A DNA stretch of 64,000 bases from Balneola sp039962805 (GTDB lineage Bacteria; Bacteroidota; Rhodothermia; Balneolales; Balneolaceae), in contig JBDVIC010000011.1 of assembly GCA_039962805.1 (NCBI GenBank), forward strand, positions 186,001 through 250,000, read 5' to 3'. Positions 46,801 to 55,525 of the stretch are shown piece after piece. The notes beneath the pieces were generated by a model. That model saw nothing but the letters and a program-made list of their open reading frames with translations. It was not told where the DNA came from and ran no database searches. Positions within the stretch are counted from its first letter, which is position 1, and the number at the start of each line of letters is the position of its first letter. A program made the translations under genes and the position numbers.

Positions 46801-47347
46801 ACAAATTGAGGACCTGAATAAAGCGGAAGCTCAACTACTAGAAACTATCGCTGAGATCAACGAGACAGCTACCAGCCGTTTTAACAAAACCTTTGAGGAT
46901 ATAAGGCAGAATTTTCAGAAAGTATTTAAAACACTTTTCTTTGAAGATGATAATTGCGATCTCCTCATTGAGCAAGATGTAGAAGATCCTCTTGAAGCTA
47001 AGATTGAAATTCTGGCTCAACCTCGCGGTAAACGTCCTTCGGGAATTTCTCAGCTTTCCGGTGGAGAAAAAACACTGACAGCTATCGCTCTTCTATTCGC
47101 CATTTATTTGGTTAAACCTTCTCCTTTTTGTGTATTGGATGAGGTAGATGCTCCTCTCGATGATGCCAATATTGAGCGTTTCGCAAATATGATTAAAAAC
47201 TTCAGCCATGATACTCAGTTCATCATCATTACTCACAACAAAAAGACGATGAGTAAAGCCGAAATGATGTATGGAGTAACAATGCCGGAAACAGGCGTCA
47301 GCCGTTTAGTAGGCGTTAAAATGGAAGATGTTGAAGACGCGGCTTAA
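43823..47347 (+). CDS. smc: Chromosome segregation protein SMC
   Basis: A 1174-residue structural maintenance of chromosomes ATPase. Walker A (GPNGCGKSN) lies at about 32-40, followed by two very long coiled coils flanking a hinge at about 510-640 (ALGDVLNYVVIKTLDEA to GVTFDGEVVTKTGFF). The C-terminal head has the signature LSGGEKTLTAI and Walker B CVLDEVDAPLDDAN. It compacts and helps separate sister chromosomes with ScpAB, which are not encoded here. The length is normal for bacterial SMC. It follows frr closely and the two may share a transcript. Confidence 0.98.
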   Translation: MYISELNLQGFKSFAHKTKVGFDSGITSIVGPNGCGKSNIVDALRWVLGEQRPSLLRSSAMSNVIFNGTAKKKALGMAEVSLTFVNDKGILPIEYSEVTITRRLYRSGDSEYLINNTSCRLKDIMELFMDTGMGSDAYSVIELKMVEEILNDKNNDRRRLFEEAAGVTRYKDQRKKTLRKLDETRKDLQRVDDLLIELRKKARSLEIQAEKAEKAKKYKVELESLDKGFTLHEFNKIKEELEPLQERINNAEKEKKEITTAAEEFENSEEKARAKLLEKEKEQAEAQRHVSQLHNAIREADTSLRITKEKIQNEEKVIKEYSKDIEQGEIDLKELMDLLSNSRSKLESFDEDLEKSSNILEDSKKQYSQIQQQYNRERHELYEIEVQLSSANNELSQLQTKRIKIESRLENTEGDLERIDDEIVDLNDEVDNLNGEQKIIEGKLDTLTENRDELEKELETAREKREGFAQKQNEIKDELRTLQSKRSSLESEINLMNELASSNEAFPSSVKHLIEKHRFEFKDLTTVSEIFDTDEKHAVALEAALGDVLNYVVIKTLDEAKRAAKILKENKKGRATFIPLDQLAATYDVEDGSLFDQVKSKREYSALKQLLLGNVIVTDSVEEAYTKLKNASTIGVTFDGEVVTKTGFFQSGSKSKNAGIRVGLKDKIEKLEQEQAKVNKEIVKLDEYLEQIADKYEKLDVAALSQNLKEKEQEVRRLEQQQHSLSSKVQVYQKNIGELVNRKDNLKTNEGSAQEELDSMQPKQKELQAKMLELDANQNTKKDLLESLEEDRGIAQTRYNDAQLKHQDLKNKVENHERDVRRAETGINSVQSRIENRTKLTEESKERITSYTSQITSLEEELVVNQELKVEADEELKKSEEAAATQRGKINEFEKELKEIRRKKEVNMELVHHLAMAKEKMEMQSQALSDHIWETYGILMKQVEGEMPEDMTHDEVKQRIGWLRQKLNSIGEVNALAIDEYKEEKERLDFYEEQIEDLNKAEAQLLETIAEINETATSRFNKTFEDIRQNFQKVFKTLFFEDDNCDLLIEQDVEDPLEAKIEILAQPRGKRPSGISQLSGGEKTLTAIALLFAIYLVKPSPFCVLDEVDAPLDDANIERFANMIKNFSHDTQFIIITHNKKTMSKAEMMYGVTMPETGVSRLVGVKMEDVEDAA

Positions 47348-47582
47348 TCTCTGTAGATGTAAGCTCGAAAACTATTTCTTACTATCCCTCCGAGCCTAAA
47401 GGCTCTACTTACTCAAGTCCTCAAACGAAATTAATATTACAAAACCCATTCTAAGATTCCTTGTTTGACGAACCGTCGGGCTTTCAGTCTAATCAATGAG
47501 TTTTTCAAATTAATTGGATGAATATTCCTTTATCTTTAGCATAGAAATTTAATTACTCCTGTACCACATAATTATCAAAACC

Positions 47583-48134
47583 ATGATCCACGAATTTTTA
47601 AAACGATCCCCAAAATTTGACGATTCAGTATTTATTGCTCCAAGCGCAGATATCATCGGAGACGTAACTCTGGGAAAGCAATCCAGCGTGTGGTTTAATG
47701 TGACCATCCGTGGCGATGTAAACTATATTGAGATTGGCGATCAAAGTAATGTGCAGGACAACGTTTGTATTCATGTTATGAACCAAACCGGGCCTACTAT
47801 TATTGGAAATGAGGTTACTATTGGTCACGGAGCTGTTGTTCATGGTTGTACCATTAAAGACCGTGTATTAGTGGGTATCAATGCTACGATCTTGGATGAA
47901 GTAGTGATTGAATCGGATGTGATCGTTGCTGCAGGAACATTGGTGCCTCCCGGAAAAACACTAGAAAGTGGCTACATGTACATGGGATCTCCGGCTAAAG
48001 CTGTTCGTAAACTTACGGATGAAGAAATTGCATCCATTCCTAAATACGCTTCCAATTATGTGAAATACATTAAAGGATATCAGCAACCGGATTCCTTTAA
48101 TGAAAACCCTTTTTATCCACAGAATAAGGAATAA
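47583..48134 (+). CDS. Gamma-class carbonic anhydrase family protein
   Basis: A 183-residue left-handed beta-helix protein. Hexapeptide repeats run through residues 15-140, with the three zinc ligands His64 (VCIHVM), His82 and His87 (GHGAVVHG). It resembles the YrdA/PaaY and gamma-carbonic anhydrase group. CO2 hydration is possible but not proved for most members. It sits 57 bases ahead of hemW. Confidence 0.88.
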   Translation: MIHEFLKRSPKFDDSVFIAPSADIIGDVTLGKQSSVWFNVTIRGDVNYIEIGDQSNVQDNVCIHVMNQTGPTIIGNEVTIGHGAVVHGCTIKDRVLVGINATILDEVVIESDVIVAAGTLVPPGKTLESGYMYMGSPAKAVRKLTDEEIASIPKYASNYVKYIKGYQQPDSFNENPFYPQNKE

Positions 48135-48143
48135 CGGGATATA

Positions 48144-48177
48144 GAATTAGGAATAGCTATTCACATATTCCTAATTC
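48144..48177. repeat. 12-bp inverted repeat between the carbonic anhydrase gene and hemW
   Basis: GAATTAGGAATA (48144-48155) and TATTCCTAATTC (48166-48177) are exact reverse complements with a 10-base loop. No T-tail follows; a related AGCTATTCCTAG piece runs into the hemW start. It may form an mRNA hairpin. Confidence 0.5.
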
Positions 48178-48191
48178 AGCTATTCCTAGTT

Positions 48192-49328
48192 ATGAGTGGA
48201 ATTTATATCCATATCCCGTTTTGCAAGCAGGCTTGTTCCTATTGCGATTTCTATTTCGTTACTAAAACCGATCAGAAATCTGATTTTGTTGAAAAACTGA
48301 TTGAAGAGATACGCTCGAAAAAAGATTCTGTTTACACAAAAGATGTTTTTGAAACCATCTACTTTGGAGGAGGAACGCCCTCTCTTCTCTCTGTTAGTCA
48401 GATCGAAAAAATTCTCGAAGCAATAAACGTCACCTTTCAGTGTGATCTTCAAGAAGTTACTGTTGAACTCAATCCCGATAATGTAACGGCTGATTATCTC
48501 GCGGGATTAAAAGCGATTGGTGTAAATCGAGTGAGCATGGGGGTTCAGACATTTGATGAAGATCTCCTCTTATTTATGAACCGTACTCATAACTCTAAAG
48601 AAGCTCTTCGTTGTTTAGAGCTGCTGAAAGAGTCAGATATAAATGTGTTCACGGCCGATCTTATTTATGGAAATCCCAGTCAAACACCCCAAATGCTTGA
48701 AAAAGATCTGGAGACATTACTTCGGTTTGAACCACCCCATGTTTCTGCCTATTCATTAACCATTGAGCCCAAAACTCGTCTTGGGAAACAGCTTGAGCTT
48801 GGTCGTTTAATACCTGCAGAAGACCAAACGGTTGAGCAACATTTTGAGATAGTAGAAAGAATGCTAAACGATCATAATATTTTCCGATATGAAGTAAGTA
48901 ATTTTGCGAAAAAAGGTTCCGAAGCCAAGCATAACTCTAAGTATTGGGAGCATAAAAATTACTTAGGACTTGGTCCCGGTGCGCATTCATTTTGGTGGGA
49001 AGAAGACGGAAAAAAAGCGCGTAGATGGGAAAACGAGTCGAATCTAAAGCATTACCTGTCACAAACTGAATTCACAGAAAACAACCCTGACCAACTTACT
49101 TTATCCGATCTGGCAGAAGAACGTTTGATGCTTGCCCTTAGAACTCGAAAAGGGATTACGGTACAGGAACTTAAAACCAAGTACGGTTTTCATTTATCCG
49201 AAGCTCAAAAAAGCTACTTAGCGAACATCAAAGATCAAGGTAAACTCCATTGGGATGACGCCATTCGCTTGTCCTCTACGGGTCTAAAAATAGCCGATGC
49301 CATTACCCTGGATTTAATTACTATATAG
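48192..49328 (+). CDS. hemW: Radical SAM heme chaperone HemW
   Basis: A 378-residue radical SAM protein. The cluster motif is CxxxCxxC at Cys11, Cys15 and Cys18 (PFCKQACSYC), lacking the extra Cys of true coproporphyrinogen oxidase HemN, as usual for HemW. FGGGTPSLL binds SAM, and the C-terminal HemN domain includes GLGPGAHSFW. HemW inserts heme into respiratory proteins. The ATG start places the opening strand IYIHIPFC in the standard position. Confidence 0.93.
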   Translation: MSGIYIHIPFCKQACSYCDFYFVTKTDQKSDFVEKLIEEIRSKKDSVYTKDVFETIYFGGGTPSLLSVSQIEKILEAINVTFQCDLQEVTVELNPDNVTADYLAGLKAIGVNRVSMGVQTFDEDLLLFMNRTHNSKEALRCLELLKESDINVFTADLIYGNPSQTPQMLEKDLETLLRFEPPHVSAYSLTIEPKTRLGKQLELGRLIPAEDQTVEQHFEIVERMLNDHNIFRYEVSNFAKKGSEAKHNSKYWEHKNYLGLGPGAHSFWWEEDGKKARRWENESNLKHYLSQTEFTENNPDQLTLSDLAEERLMLALRTRKGITVQELKTKYGFHLSEAQKSYLANIKDQGKLHWDDAIRLSSTGLKIADAITLDLITI

Positions 49329-49339
49329 CTAGACTAGCT

Positions 49340-50503
49340 TTAGTTGCTTCGCTTTTCGTACTTCTTAGAAAACCTCAGATATTCAGCTGAACGTTCTTGA
49401 TTTCCTGCATTGGCATAAGCATCAGATACCATTTTTGCCGCCGATGCTAAATTTGAATAATCTGATTTTGTTAGCGCGGAAGCATTCCCTTCAAGAGTGG
49501 GGATTATCAGTGTCTTAGCTGGCTCTACCAAATTCGGATTGTTCGTTACATCTTTATTCGCTTCAAAAATAAGCGGCCACAAATATGCTTTGCCATACAC
49601 CTTTCTTGAAATATCCCACATCCACTCATCCTTTTTGATGATGTAGGTGGTCATTTCTTTGGGTGTCTCTTTTTTCATAGTTGAAGCCGCTGGTTCTTCA
49701 TTGGTAGTAGTCGGCTCCATAGCCGGAGTACTTGCTTCTGACTCTGCATTCACAACAGGTGGCTCGTCTTGAGGCGGAGCTTCTTGCTCAGTGGTAACAG
49801 GATTATTATTCTCAGCAACCTGATCTTCAAACCCCGTATCTCTTAAAAAGAAATACCATGCACCAACCCCTACTACTATTAGCAACAGAATTACTATCAG
49901 CCACATTGAGCTGGAACTGCCTTCATTTTTGTCTTTCGTTGTATAAATAGGTGGTGGAGCAGACTCTTGTTCATCAGGCTCATCTTCCTCTGTATCCGAA
50001 GATAGCTTTTCTTCCACAGGAGCAATTACGGATTCAAACGGATCATCATCAAGATCTTCCTCGGTAACATCCTGTTTCGTTTTGATAACAGGAATATCCT
50101 CTTCTATTTCTTCTTTTTTACTTTCTGTATCGGTAACCGCAACTTCTTCATTCTTATCCGCCTCTTTTTCATTGCTTGCGTCTTCATCGATCAATCTGGA
50201 TTCTAAATGTGCAAACGGAGCATTAACGGTGGACTCAAGCGCTTTATATGGACGAAAAGAAACTTTCTTATGCGCCGGTATAATTATTTCCTCACCCGTT
50301 TGAGGATTGATTCCCGTTCTTTCTGCAACATTTTTTAGTTCAAAACTACCGAAATTTGTTATCGAGGCTTTCCCTTCGTTTTCAAGATCTTCAAGCACTA
50401 AATTGAAAACACTTCTAATTAAGCGCTCTGCTTTTTGTTGGGTAAGGTTAGTGGATTCAGAGAATGACTTTACTAATTCCGAAAATTTAATTTTATCGCT
50501 CAT
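49340..50503 (-). CDS. HU-domain protein with transmembrane helix and LysM domain
   Basis: A 387-residue fusion. Residues 1-95 form an HU/IHF DNA-binding domain (LTQQKAERLIRSVFN, ITNFGSFEL, INPQTGEEI, FRPYKAL). An acidic, disordered linker (105-195) leads to one membrane helix (200-220), then a Pro/Glu/Thr-rich spacer and a LysM domain (286-335). It would put the HU domain in the cytosol and LysM in the periplasm on peptidoglycan, thus tethering DNA to the envelope. Its start overlaps the stop of a second HU gene by 4 bases. It is transcribed convergently with hemW. Confidence 0.88.
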   Translation of the reverse strand: MSDKIKFSELVKSFSESTNLTQQKAERLIRSVFNLVLEDLENEGKASITNFGSFELKNVAERTGINPQTGEEIIIPAHKKVSFRPYKALESTVNAPFAHLESRLIDEDASNEKEADKNEEVAVTDTESKKEEIEEDIPVIKTKQDVTEEDLDDDPFESVIAPVEEKLSSDTEEDEPDEQESAPPPIYTTKDKNEGSSSSMWLIVILLLIVVGVGAWYFFLRDTGFEDQVAENNNPVTTEQEAPPQDEPPVVNAESEASTPAMEPTTTNEEPAASTMKKETPKEMTTYIIKKDEWMWDISRKVYGKAYLWPLIFEANKDVTNNPNLVEPAKTLIIPTLEGNASALTKSDYSNLASAAKMVSDAYANAGNQERSAEYLRFSKKYEKRSN

Positions 50504-50784
50504 AGCTCCACCTCATTAAATTCATCTTTAAGTGCAGAACTTTGTGAAAAACGTACCACTTTTTTCTTTGGGAGTAGCATCATCTGTTTGTAGTGGGGAT
50601 TATACGATTTGTATTCCTCCCTGACTTCTGAGCCAAAACTTCCAAAATCGGGAATACTAAATCCTCCCTGATCAGCCAGATGTGAAGTGAGTTGGTTAAC
50701 TAAAGAATTATACAGCTCTTCGGTTTTAGTTTGAGTAAGTTCAAGCTCTTCACTCAACGCCTTTATGGTCTCTGATTTGTTCAT
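50500..50784 (-). CDS. HU-family DNA-binding protein
   Basis: A 94-residue protein with an HU-like helical N-terminus (LTQTKTEELYNSLVNQLTSHL), the strand pair FSIPDFGSFGSEV and a beta-arm that carries MMLLPKKKVVRFSQS in place of the usual INPQTG tip. It is coupled to the HU-TM-LysM gene by a 4-base overlap, so the two probably form a heterodimer or act together. Divergence of the arm suggests altered DNA binding. Confidence 0.8.
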   Translation of the reverse strand: MNKSETIKALSEELELTQTKTEELYNSLVNQLTSHLADQGGFSIPDFGSFGSEVREEYKSYNPHYKQMMLLPKKKVVRFSQSSALKDEFNEVEL

Positions 50785-50974
50785 AATATGTAGTTAGTTA
50801 CAAACAATTAGCAACAAAAGTAGGAGTTTGTCAAATTAAGCCTCTATTTAAGCCCATAAATGAACACTTTAAGCATATAGACCTCCTTAGTTAGTAACAT
50901 TTTCAGCGCTTTTCATTGGCGCGTATGATTTCTAACTTCACCATTATATTCTACTACTCTAAGACTATGTTATT

Positions 50975-51961
50975 TTGAATAAAAGCTTAACTCCATTTCT
51001 TTCGGAAATAATTGATTATGCGGGTTTGTATCCTCCGGCTTCTCTTCCTCTTAATGAAGCTTTTAATAAATACATCGAGCACTCATCCAGCAAAGAATCT
51101 TGGATGCTTTCAAAATTTGTTGTGGGTACAAATCGCCTAGATGATCTGATCGGTCTCATAAACAACTCAGACAAAGCACCACAGCCTTTTGATCTTACAG
51201 TGGTTGCAGCGCCTTCAACGAATGCTGAAGAGTTCAGAACGGTGGTTTCTAAAACAAAAGAGCAGATTCTATCCATCCAAGAAAAGTCTAATAAACTGAT
51301 AAAAGCTCTTTCGCTCGAAATTAAATTGCCTTCCGAACTAACTTACGATGAGGCGGAGTTACTATCCCTAATAGATCTTACTGTGTCAAGTATGAACAGC
51401 GCTTCTGAACTTCCGGAACAAGTCATTTTTGAGATTCCCGGATTTGAGTTTTTACCCTCACGTATAGAACCTCTCACCAGAGCAATATCGACGCATAATG
51501 AGGAGTCAGAGAAAAATGAACTCGCTAATTATCTATACTCGGGATTTAAGATCCGCTGTGGTGGGGTTGAAGCTTTTCAATTTCCACCGATTTCCTATTT
51601 AACCACGGCTATACATATAGCCACGATAAATAACACACCCACAAAATTTACGGCTGGTTTACATCACCCCATTCGACACTTTAATGATTCTGTGCAGACC
51701 AAAATGCACGGCTTCTTAAATGTATTCGGGGCTTCTATATTAGCTCGCGCCGGACAGTTATCAGAAAATGAAATACATGAAATGATAGCTGATGAAGATG
51801 CTGATAATTTCGCATTTAGTGAAGATGCTTTTCAATGGAAGAGCCACTCCGTTGAAATGGATCAAATTCAAAAATTACGCACACTTTCTGTAACTTCATT
51901 CGGAAGTTGCAGCTTCGACGAACCTGTTGAAGACCTTCAAGAACTCAATCTTTTAACCTAA
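50975..51961 (+). CDS. Uncharacterised protein encoded with fumarylacetoacetase
   Basis: A 328-residue protein without signal peptide or membrane helices. The start is a TTG at 50975, since no ATG is near. The opening IIDYAGLYPPASLPLNEAF is distinctive, and FKIRCGGVEAFQFP with KFTAGLHHPIRHF suggests a conserved binding or catalytic site (His pair, Cys). I do not recognise a named family. It ends 10 bases before fahA on the same strand, so it probably takes part in tyrosine or phenylalanine breakdown. Confidence 0.7.
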   Translation: MNKSLTPFLSEIIDYAGLYPPASLPLNEAFNKYIEHSSSKESWMLSKFVVGTNRLDDLIGLINNSDKAPQPFDLTVVAAPSTNAEEFRTVVSKTKEQILSIQEKSNKLIKALSLEIKLPSELTYDEAELLSLIDLTVSSMNSASELPEQVIFEIPGFEFLPSRIEPLTRAISTHNEESEKNELANYLYSGFKIRCGGVEAFQFPPISYLTTAIHIATINNTPTKFTAGLHHPIRHFNDSVQTKMHGFLNVFGASILARAGQLSENEIHEMIADEDADNFAFSEDAFQWKSHSVEMDQIQKLRTLSVTSFGSCSFDEPVEDLQELNLLT

Positions 51962-51971
51962 GAACATACAC

Positions 51972-53234
51972 ATGCTTACGTCATTTATTCCTGTTGAAAA
52001 AGACTCTCATTTTCCGATTCAGAATTTACCTTATAGCGCATTCGAAACGGATGAAGGGGAAATTCATCTTTGTTCAGCCATTGGCGACTATGTGATAGAT
52101 CTTTTTATACTGGATGAGTCGGGTTTATTTGATGGTGATCTTTTAAAAGACCAGTTCGTATTTCAAGATTCTACGTTAAATTTCTTTATGAGCTTAGGCA
52201 AGCCTGCTTGGGATGAAGCTCGAAATACGCTTACCGAATTACTCAAAGAAGACAATCCTACATTGAGAGATGATGATCTGTTACGAGCTCGAGTTTTTAT
52301 TCCTATGGAAGATGTAGAATTAGTTCTTCCTGTTGAAATTGGAGATTACACCGATTTTTATTCTTCCGAGCAGCACGCTTTTAATGTCGGCTCAATGTTT
52401 CGCGATCCTGATAACGCACTTATGCCAAACTGGAAGCATCTTCCTGTAGGGTATCACGGACGTGCGAGCTCCATTGTAATGAGTGGCACTGACCTGCATC
52501 GTCCAAAAGGTCAAACGATTCCTAACGATGCGGATAAACCGGTTTTTGGGGATAGTAAACTCGTAGATTTTGAATTGGAAGTAGGCTTCTTCACCGGACC
52601 CGGAAATCAGATTGGTGATACCATTTCTGTAGATAATGCAGAAGATCATATTTTCGGAATGGTGTTGGTCAACGACTGGAGTGCTCGTGATATTCAGAAA
52701 TGGGAATACCAGCCATTAGGACCATTTCTTGCTAAAAACTGGGCAACCAGTATTTCTCCGTGGATCGTTTCTTTAGATGCTCTTGCACCATTCAGAATTG
52801 ATATGCCGGAGCAAGAACCGGAAGTGCTTCCTTATTTAAAACAGAAAGGTCGTTCTACATTTGATATCAATCTGGAAGTGTACTTGGATAATGAAGATCT
52901 GGATGAACCACACAAGCTAGCGGTTTCGAATTACAAGCATATGTACTGGAGTATGGCGCAGCAACTAGCTCATCAAACAGTAACCGGTTGTAATGTGCGC
53001 CCGGGTGACATGTACGCTTCAGGAACGATAAGTGGAAATACCGAAGATGCTTACGGAAGTATGCTGGAACTTACCTGGAAAGGAACCAAGCCCATAAAGC
53101 TTAGCGATGGATCCGAACGCAAGTTCATTCAGGATAATGATAATATTATCATGACAGGCTATGCTGAAAACGAAGATTATAAAATTGGTTTTGGCGCTGT
53201 AGAAGGGAAGATCTTGCCTTCAAAGAAGGTCTAG
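51972..53234 (+). CDS. fahA: Fumarylacetoacetase
   Basis: A 420-residue enzyme for the last step of tyrosine catabolism, splitting fumarylacetoacetate into fumarate and acetoacetate. Landmarks are YTDFYSSEQHAFNVGSMFR cut around the catalytic His, PVGYHGRASS, the metal-binding FELEVGFF, and VNDWSARDIQKWEY. The length and the N-terminal SH3-like domain fit the family. It is the second gene of a two-gene operon. A repeat-rich gap follows. Confidence 0.96.
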   Translation: MLTSFIPVEKDSHFPIQNLPYSAFETDEGEIHLCSAIGDYVIDLFILDESGLFDGDLLKDQFVFQDSTLNFFMSLGKPAWDEARNTLTELLKEDNPTLRDDDLLRARVFIPMEDVELVLPVEIGDYTDFYSSEQHAFNVGSMFRDPDNALMPNWKHLPVGYHGRASSIVMSGTDLHRPKGQTIPNDADKPVFGDSKLVDFELEVGFFTGPGNQIGDTISVDNAEDHIFGMVLVNDWSARDIQKWEYQPLGPFLAKNWATSISPWIVSLDALAPFRIDMPEQEPEVLPYLKQKGRSTFDINLEVYLDNEDLDEPHKLAVSNYKHMYWSMAQQLAHQTVTGCNVRPGDMYASGTISGNTEDAYGSMLELTWKGTKPIKLSDGSERKFIQDNDNIIMTGYAENEDYKIGFGAVEGKILPSKKV

Positions 53235-53742
53235 TTAAGTACTTTTATTTGCTCCTAAGCTTTTCCACTTCAGGATGACTCTGGATTTTAAAACTATTGA
53301 AATTTATTTATAACGTCCTTCCCCTTATCCAAGGGGAAGACAGAAGGGGTCAGAACAAACTTCTTTTCGGTCATCTCGTCGTGGCCTGTCCGCCGTACAA
53401 GCCTGCGTGCCGAAAAGTACTACTGCTTGGTGGGCATGACTTTGGTAGGTGGGCGTATGCACGAGGTCTGGGTTGGTTTAAGGAATCCACATTTGATAAC
53501 CATACAGGTTTCTGCCTACGCAGGAATGACCTTAGTTTTAAAAACTCTTCCTTGCTTATCTGACCCTCCCCGTTCCTATTAAGCATAATTATTAGGGAGG
53601 GGACGGGGGTGGGTTAAAAACCTGGTTAGAGAAGTCAGAATGAACTATCGTTCCTCACAAAGATCCTTCGGAGGTATCCTCAGGATGACGTCACGATTTT
53701 AAAACTAATATGATTTAATCAAAGCATAGCATAATATTTAAA
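53235..53742. repeat. Repeat-rich intergenic region after fahA
   Basis: No convincing gene is seen here. A unit of about 68 bases at 53287-53354 (core CCTTCCCCTTATCCAAGGGG) recurs at 59852-59919 and 60311-60378. Palindromic pieces ending GGAATGAC or GGATGAC (for example near 53512-53532 and 53670-53690) resemble ones in the 59.6-60.7 kb region. They look like dispersed non-coding elements. The open frame across 53297-53563 is rejected as coding. Confidence 0.7.
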
Positions 53743-55440
53743 CTATTTGATCACCGCCATTTTCTTGAACTTGGTTTCCTTTCCGGCTACAAGCTTATAT
53801 AAATATACACCACTCGCCAAGTTTGACGCATCATAAGAAAATTCATAAGACCCCGCTGATAGCTGCCCTTCAAATATTGTAGCAACACGCCTTCCTATAT
53901 TATCGAAAACCTCTAATGTCACCAGATTTTCTTCCTTCAGTTTGATAGGAATAATGGTTTGTGGATTAAAAGGATTCGGATAATTCTGTGAGAGTATAAT
54001 TCTATCCGGAACTTCTGAACTCACTTTAAAGCTATATGTATTGCTTGTATTAAAATCTGTATTCGTAAATACGAGTCCGATCTTTTCTATATCATCCCAA
54101 AAGTACGGCGTAAAAATATTATCGCTTCCCGTTTCATTGGCTGTATAGTTTCTTTGTTCTGAGGCTCCATTCTTAAAGTAGACATGCATACCTAGCTGCA
54201 TGGTCGGATCTTCATATTCCATATTAATGGTAACCTGCCCATCTTCAAAAGCCGGTTCTACTTCATAGTAATGAGAAGCAAATCTGGAAATAGAAGCATC
54301 TGTGACCTCTGCTGCATCTACTCCCTGAAATTCCATTTCGATATCCGCATCAGGGTAATTTGGTGCTTCATCGAAACCATACCCCGCAATGGAATTAATA
54401 CCCGATGAATAATGCCACAAATATAAGTTTGATAATACACTGTCAAAATCATCGCCTCTTGCTTCAACTTCTCTTTTTACTGCTACAAGAAGCGCCAAAT
54501 CAGTAACACTGTCTTCTATCCTTTTCCAAACGTCCGTCCAGAATAATTCATCATAATATTCCGAAAAGAATAGCGCCCACGTAATGTCTTCATAGGAGCC
54601 TTCTATAACGGTTGATCCCGGATTATTGAACGGGTTATTAGCAAAGCCATCCAGGTAGTTGTAGTAGTCATTTACTTCATCATAAGTTACCTCTTCCAAT
54701 AGCGTGGCATCCATTTCTGCCCAATTATCAGAATCGCCTTCGAAACTATTTTGTTTGTACTGAATGGCATGCTTGAATTCATGGGCTACCGTCACTTTTA
54801 GTGCTCCGTATTGATTCCCTTCCGGATCATCATTCGAAGCAAAGCCCACAAAATCATTTTCCAAAACCATTCGTGTACCCGCCGGTGAGGAAATATCTTC
54901 TTCAACAAATCCATAAAAACCCATATCTCTAAAACTGACTTTATACGAAGTTCCTACAACTATCGGGTCAGGAAATCCTAATTCCTGAATCTGCTTTTGA
55001 TGAGAAAAATCGGCGGCTTGTGCGGCACGTTCCACATAATCGGGTATACCATTGCTATTAGCATCATCCGCAGGAACTGCATCATCGCCTGTTGTTTCAT
55101 ACGTGAACTCAAACTTACCTGAAGGACTTATATAAGTGCTTGCCGCTGAACTAATTTTGGCTTTCTCCATAGATGAAAGCAAAGAAGGAGAAATTTCAGA
55201 GTGGTGTTTATGAGCAAATATATGGATAGGTGTCGCACATTTATGAATAGCTCCATTTTGAAAAACAACATTCATTCTGGTAAAAGCCTCGTTTGCAGTT
55301 ATGGCCCCATCATCAAATTGCTCCAAAATTTGAGGTATTCTTTCACGCCGATCTTGAGCCTCCAAAGCAGATGTAACAACGATCAGTAATACTGTAACAG
55401 AAAAAAAACTTTTTAATAGCCGCACACAAGGCCTCAACAT
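53743..55440 (-). CDS. Secreted metalloprotease with T9SS sorting domain
   Basis: A 565-residue exported protein with a signal peptide ending near ALEAQ. A zinc-peptidase motif HEFKH (VTVAHEFKHAIQYKQN) is followed by Glu residues in AEMDATLLEEV, similar to MXAN_6640-type putative metalloproteases. The last 80 residues or so form a Por secretion-system (type A) sorting domain, with SQNYPNPFNPQT and the closing GVYLYKLVAGKET. It should be exported through the type IX system and anchored or released. It is divergent from trhO, with 85 bases between starts. Confidence 0.9.
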   Translation of the reverse strand: MLRPCVRLLKSFFSVTVLLIVVTSALEAQDRRERIPQILEQFDDGAITANEAFTRMNVVFQNGAIHKCATPIHIFAHKHHSEISPSLLSSMEKAKISSAASTYISPSGKFEFTYETTGDDAVPADDANSNGIPDYVERAAQAADFSHQKQIQELGFPDPIVVGTSYKVSFRDMGFYGFVEEDISSPAGTRMVLENDFVGFASNDDPEGNQYGALKVTVAHEFKHAIQYKQNSFEGDSDNWAEMDATLLEEVTYDEVNDYYNYLDGFANNPFNNPGSTVIEGSYEDITWALFFSEYYDELFWTDVWKRIEDSVTDLALLVAVKREVEARGDDFDSVLSNLYLWHYSSGINSIAGYGFDEAPNYPDADIEMEFQGVDAAEVTDASISRFASHYYEVEPAFEDGQVTINMEYEDPTMQLGMHVYFKNGASEQRNYTANETGSDNIFTPYFWDDIEKIGLVFTNTDFNTSNTYSFKVSSEVPDRIILSQNYPNPFNPQTIIPIKLKEENLVTLEVFDNIGRRVATIFEGQLSAGSYEFSYDASNLASGVYLYKLVAGKETKFKKMAVIK

Positions 55441-55525
55441 TATTTAGATATAAAATTCGTAACTTTGACCGTTCATTAACTCTAGCAAAAAGATAATATT
55501 TTAAACGAGAATTACCCCAAAGAAT

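Noticed and set aside
47388..47406. GAGCC-TAAA-GGCTC hairpin after smc
   Set aside because: The stem is only 5 bp and no T-tail follows.
53297..53563. Open frame of 88 codons within the fahA-downstream repeats
   Set aside because: It runs through repeat units that recur elsewhere in other frames, has no recognisable domain, and lacks the codon pattern of neighbouring genes.
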